Origin: Cypionkella sp.
GTDB taxonomy: Bacteria; Pseudomonadota; Alphaproteobacteria; Rhodobacterales; Rhodobacteraceae
Length of the DNA: 64,000 nucleotides
NCBI RefSeq assembly: GCF_030652235.1
Contig: NZ_JAUSBA010000045.1
Span: forward strand, 124,001-188,000
Reading direction: 5' to 3'
The notes beneath the pieces were generated by a model. That model ran no database searches. It was not told where the DNA came from and saw only the letters and a list, made by a program, of their open reading frames with translations. The position numbers were made by a program, and so were the translations under genes. Below, in pieces: positions 61,382-64,000 of the stretch. Within the stretch, counting starts at the first letter, position 1. Each line of letters starts with the position of its first letter.

Positions 61382-64000
61382 ATGTCGCGCTACGAACCCA
61401 AGACCATCGAAGCTAAATGGCAAGCGGCTTGGGATAGCGCCGAGACGTTCAAGGCGCGGCGCGACCCGTCCAAGCCGAAGTATTATGTTTTGGAGATGTT
61501 TCCCTATCCGTCGGGCCGCATCCATATGGGCCATGTGCGCAACTATACCATGGGCGATGTGGTGGCGCGCTATAAGGCGGCGCAGGGGTTCAGCGTTTTG
61601 CATCCGATGGGCTGGGACGCCTTCGGGATGCCCGCCGAAAACGCCGCGATGGAACGCGGCGGTCATCCGAAAGAATGGACTTACGGCAACATCGCCGAGA
61701 TGCGCAAGCAGATGAAGCCACTGGGCCTGTCGATTGACTGGTCCCGCGAATTCGCCACCTGCGATCCGGAATATTACGGCCAGCAGCAGGCAATGTTCAT
61801 CGACATGATGGCCAAGGGCCTTGTGTACCGCAAGAACGCCGTGGTGAACTGGGACCCGGTCGATATGACCGTGCTGGCGAATGAACAGGTGATTGACGGC
61901 AAGGGCTGGCGCTCGAATGCCGCCGTTGAGCGGCGTGAGTTGACGCAATGGTTCTTCAAGATCAGCGATTATTCCGCCGAATTGCTGAGCGCGCTGGACG
62001 GGTTGAAGGATTGGCCCGAAAAGGTCCGCTTGATGCAAGCCAACTGGATCGGCCAATCGCGCGGCCTGCAATTTGCGTTTAGCACCACAGGCGCGCCGGA
62101 TGGCTTTGACCGGATTGAGGTGTACACCACCCGCCCCGACACCCTGCTGGGTGCGTCGTTTGCGGCGATCTCGCCCGATCACCCGTTGGCAAAACACCTG
62201 GAGCGTCACGACTCTGCCGTGGCCGCCTTCACCGCCGAATGTCGCAAGGGTGGCACCACCGCCGAAGCGATGGAAACCGCCACGAAGATTGGCATGGATA
62301 CTGGCATCCGCGTGCTGCATCCGTTTGATAACACCGTCGAACTTCCGGTTTATATCGCCAATTTCGTGCTGATGGATTACGGCACCGGGGCGATCTTTGG
62401 TTGCCCCGCGCATGACGCCCGCGACTTTGAATTTGCCACCAAATACGGCCTGCCGATCCCTGCGGTGTTCCTCCCCGAAGGCGCAGAAGAAGTGGCACTG
62501 GATGAAGCCTACGTCCCGATGAAATCCGAGCGTGTGCAGTATATCCGCGGCTTTGCAGGCAATGATCTGCAAACTGGCGAAGACGCCGTCGCCGCCGCCA
62601 TCGCGGAATGTGAAGCCCGGGGCATCGGTCGCGGTGTGACCAACTACCGCCTGCGCGATTGGGGCATCAGCCGTCAACGCTATTGGGGTTGTCCTATTCC
62701 GGTGATCCATTGCGCGGTTTGCGGTGTGGTGGCCGAAAAGAAAGAAAACCTGCCCGTCAAGCTGCCGGATGATGTCACGTTCGACATCCCCGGCAATCCG
62801 CTGGACCGTCACCCGACATGGCGGAACTGCACCTGCCCGAATTGCGGCGCCGATGCCCGCCGCGAGACCGACACGATGGACACCTTCGTGGACAGCAGCT
62901 GGTATTACGCCCGCTTCACCGCCCCCCATGCGACAACGCCAACCATCGCGGAAGATGCCGACTACTGGATGAACGTCGATCAATACATCGGCGGCATCGA
63001 ACACGCGATTCTGCACCTGCTGTATTCCCGCTTTTTCGCCCGCGCTATGCACGCCACGGGCCACTTGCCCGCGAAAGCCATCGAACCGTTCAACGCCTTG
63101 TTCACCCAAGGCATGGTGACGCATGAGATTTACAAAACCACCGACGCCAACGGCCGCCCAGTCTATCATTTGCCGGAAGATGTGACGAGTTTCAGCTTGG
63201 CTGACCGCCGCATCACCGTGCTCGGCGATGTGCCGCCGCCCGATCCCGATATGATCGCCGACATTGACGCATGGCTTCAGGGCCTGAACGACGAAGGCGC
63301 GCTGGTTGAGGTGATCCCCTCTGCCAAAATGTCGAAATCGAAGAAAAACGTTGTCGATCCGATGAATATCATCGAGGCGTTCGGGGCCGATACCGCCCGC
63401 TGGTTCGTGATGTCCGACTCTCCCCCGGAGCGCGATGTGGAATGGACAGCCTCGGGTGCCGAAGCCACCTTCAAACATCTGTCCCGCGTCTGGGCCCTGT
63501 GTTCGCGCATCGGCGACATGCCCGCCGACCATCAGGGCGTCGGTGATCAAGACATCGCAAAAGCCACCGCCCGCGCCGTCGAGGACGTCACCCGCAGCAT
63601 CGAAACCTTCGCCTTCAACAAGGCCATCGCGGCGCTTTACGGCCTGACCAACACGCTGGCCAAAGCCAACGGCTCTACCCATGCTATGAAACATGCCATC
63701 CGCACGCTGGCGCAACTGATGTGCCCGATGACGCCCCACATCGCCGAATCGATCTGGACCTATCAGGGCGGCGCGGGCCTGTGTGCCACAGCCCCCTGGC
63801 CGAAAGCCGACCCGGCCCTGCTGGTGGATGATACCGTCACTCTGCCGATCCAGATCAACGGCAAACGCCGCGCGGAAATCAGCGTGCCAAAAGATATGCC
63901 CGCGTCCGAGGTTGAAAAGATCGCGCTGGCGGATGAAGCTGTGGTGAAGTTCCTCGCAGGTGCGCCTGTGAAGAAGATCATCGTTGTGCCGGGGCGCATC
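61382..64000 (+). CDS. leuS: Leucyl-tRNA synthetase, 3' end cut by the window edge (873 aa visible)
   Basis: Class I aminoacyl-tRNA synthetase that charges tRNA-Leu. The HIGH-type motif is HMGH at residues 48-51 ([20 protein letters not shown]). The CP1 editing domain follows, with [20 protein letters not shown] and [24 protein letters not shown] is at 649-653, and the C-terminal anticodon-binding region starts near [13 protein letters not shown]. The frame is open to the last base; only a few residues should be missing after VVPGRI. Start 61382 (MSRYEPK) is the family start. Long open frames on the opposite strand here are not genes. Confidence 0.98.
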   Translation, partial: MSRYEPKTIEAKWQAAWDSAETFKARRDPSKPKYYVLEMFPYPSGRIHMGHVRNYTMGDVVARYKAAQGFSVLHPMGWDAFGMPAENAAMERGGHPKEWTYGNIAEMRKQMKPLGLSIDWSREFATCDPEYYGQQQAMFIDMMAKGLVYRKNAVVNWDPVDMTVLANEQVIDGKGWRSNAAVERRELTQWFFKISDYSAELLSALDGLKDWPEKVRLMQANWIGQSRGLQFAFSTTGAPDGFDRIEVYTTRPDTLLGASFAAISPDHPLAKHLERHDSAVAAFTAECRKGGTTAEAMETATKIGMDTGIRVLHPFDNTVELPVYIANFVLMDYGTGAIFGCPAHDARDFEFATKYGLPIPAVFLPEGAEEVALDEAYVPMKSERVQYIRGFAGNDLQTGEDAVAAAIAECEARGIGRGVTNYRLRDWGISRQRYWGCPIPVIHCAVCGVVAEKKENLPVKLPDDVTFDIPGNPLDRHPTWRNCTCPNCGADARRETDTMDTFVDSSWYYARFTAPHATTPTIAEDADYWMNVDQYIGGIEHAILHLLYSRFFARAMHATGHLPAKAIEPFNALFTQGMVTHEIYKTTDANGRPVYHLPEDVTSFSLADRRITVLGDVPPPDPDMIADIDAWLQGLNDEGALVEVIPSAKMSKSKKNVVDPMNIIEAFGADTARWFVMSDSPPERDVEWTASGAEATFKHLSRVWALCSRIGDMPADHQGVGDQDIAKATARAVEDVTRSIETFAFNKAIAALYGLTNTLAKANGSTHAMKHAIRTLAQLMCPMTPHIAESIWTYQGGAGLCATAPWPKADPALLVDDTVTLPIQINGKRRAEISVPKDMPASEVEKIALADEAVVKFLAGAPVKKIIVVPGRI

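Noticed and set aside
61280-63739. 819-codon open frame on the - strand
   Set aside because: It lies antisense to leuS, whose HMGH, editing-domain and KMSKS motifs are all intact. The antisense translation is rich in H, G and R, as expected for a shadow of GC-rich coding DNA.
1-64000. tRNA or rRNA genes
   Set aside because: I scanned the intergenic gaps for T-loop (GGTTCRANTCC) and cloverleaf patterns and found none; rRNA-like sequence is absent.

Overview
The window is GC-rich and densely coded, and reads as an alphaproteobacterial chromosome segment, most likely Rhodobacteraceae (Rhodobacterales). The evidence is an RpoE/ChrR pair with the zinc ligands of the Rhodobacter singlet-oxygen system, an SDHAF4-like DUF1674 protein, DUF3035, DUF3576, DUF1643 and DUF1365 proteins, a Rhodobacter-type porin, a CtrA-type TTAA-N7-TTAAC box and a Rhodobacterales gene order. 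I saw no tRNA, rRNA, CRISPR array or prophage. The only mobile-element trace is a decayed IS481-family transposase tail at 1602-1840. Genus cannot be named from what I can see.

Layout. 160-1363: hspQ and an anti-sigma-antagonist/anti-sigma-kinase pair. 1602-8146: the IS481 remnant, then a tightly packed + strand run (gamma-glutamyltransferase, free methionine-R-sulfoxide reductase, GFA protein, LysE exporter, homocysteine methyltransferase, RluA synthase) and an FMN glutamate-synthase-like protein. 8143-13770: an Fe-S flavin oxidoreductase, an aldehyde dehydrogenase, a 1-Cys peroxiredoxin and an RgpF-like protein. 13784-22210: the translation/RNA block (pnp, rpsO, truB, rbfA), interrupted by a lipoprotein gene, an RTX gene and DUF1643, then dapB. 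22370-24302: a small secreted protein, the DUF1674 gene and rsmB. 24392-28575: a singlet-oxygen module with divergent promoters: SDR, DUF1365 and FAD protein on one side, rpoE-chrR on the other. 28600-37603: hutD, rmuC, mutL, two M16 peptidases, DUF3035, lspA, purH. 37619-41792: a heparinase-like protein and two saccharopine dehydrogenases. 42037-45362: a large SGNH/GH-like fusion and a GT2 glycosyltransferase. 45540-54012: xth, hemP, a five-gene imelysin/di-heme iron-uptake operon and a divergent MFS gene. 54220-64000: an OmpR-type regulator, ribA, an L,D-transpeptidase-like protein, an amylosucrase-like enzyme, a YggS protein, a porin, DUF3576 and leuS, which runs off the end.

Regulation visible in sequence. 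Paired TGATCC-N18-TA promoters lie between the FAD gene and rpoE. A shared AATGTAAATC/CGATTCTTT box lies upstream of hemP and between the imelysin operon and the MFS gene. A CtrA-type box sits in front of the RTX gene. A 19-bp dyad separates the saccharopine genes from the SGNH gene. Hairpin-plus-T terminators follow several genes.

The least explained items are non-coding. (1) Two copies of an element that on the - strand reads CCTCCCTGTTGGACC, hairpin, T-run (46424-46480 and 54025-54138); these look like small RNAs with an anti-Shine-Dalgarno motif. (2) A roughly 150-bp repeat directly 3' of truB and of a saccharopine dehydrogenase gene, whose hairpin shows a compensatory base change. (3) A cluster of three inverted repeats between two convergent genes at 45403-45513.
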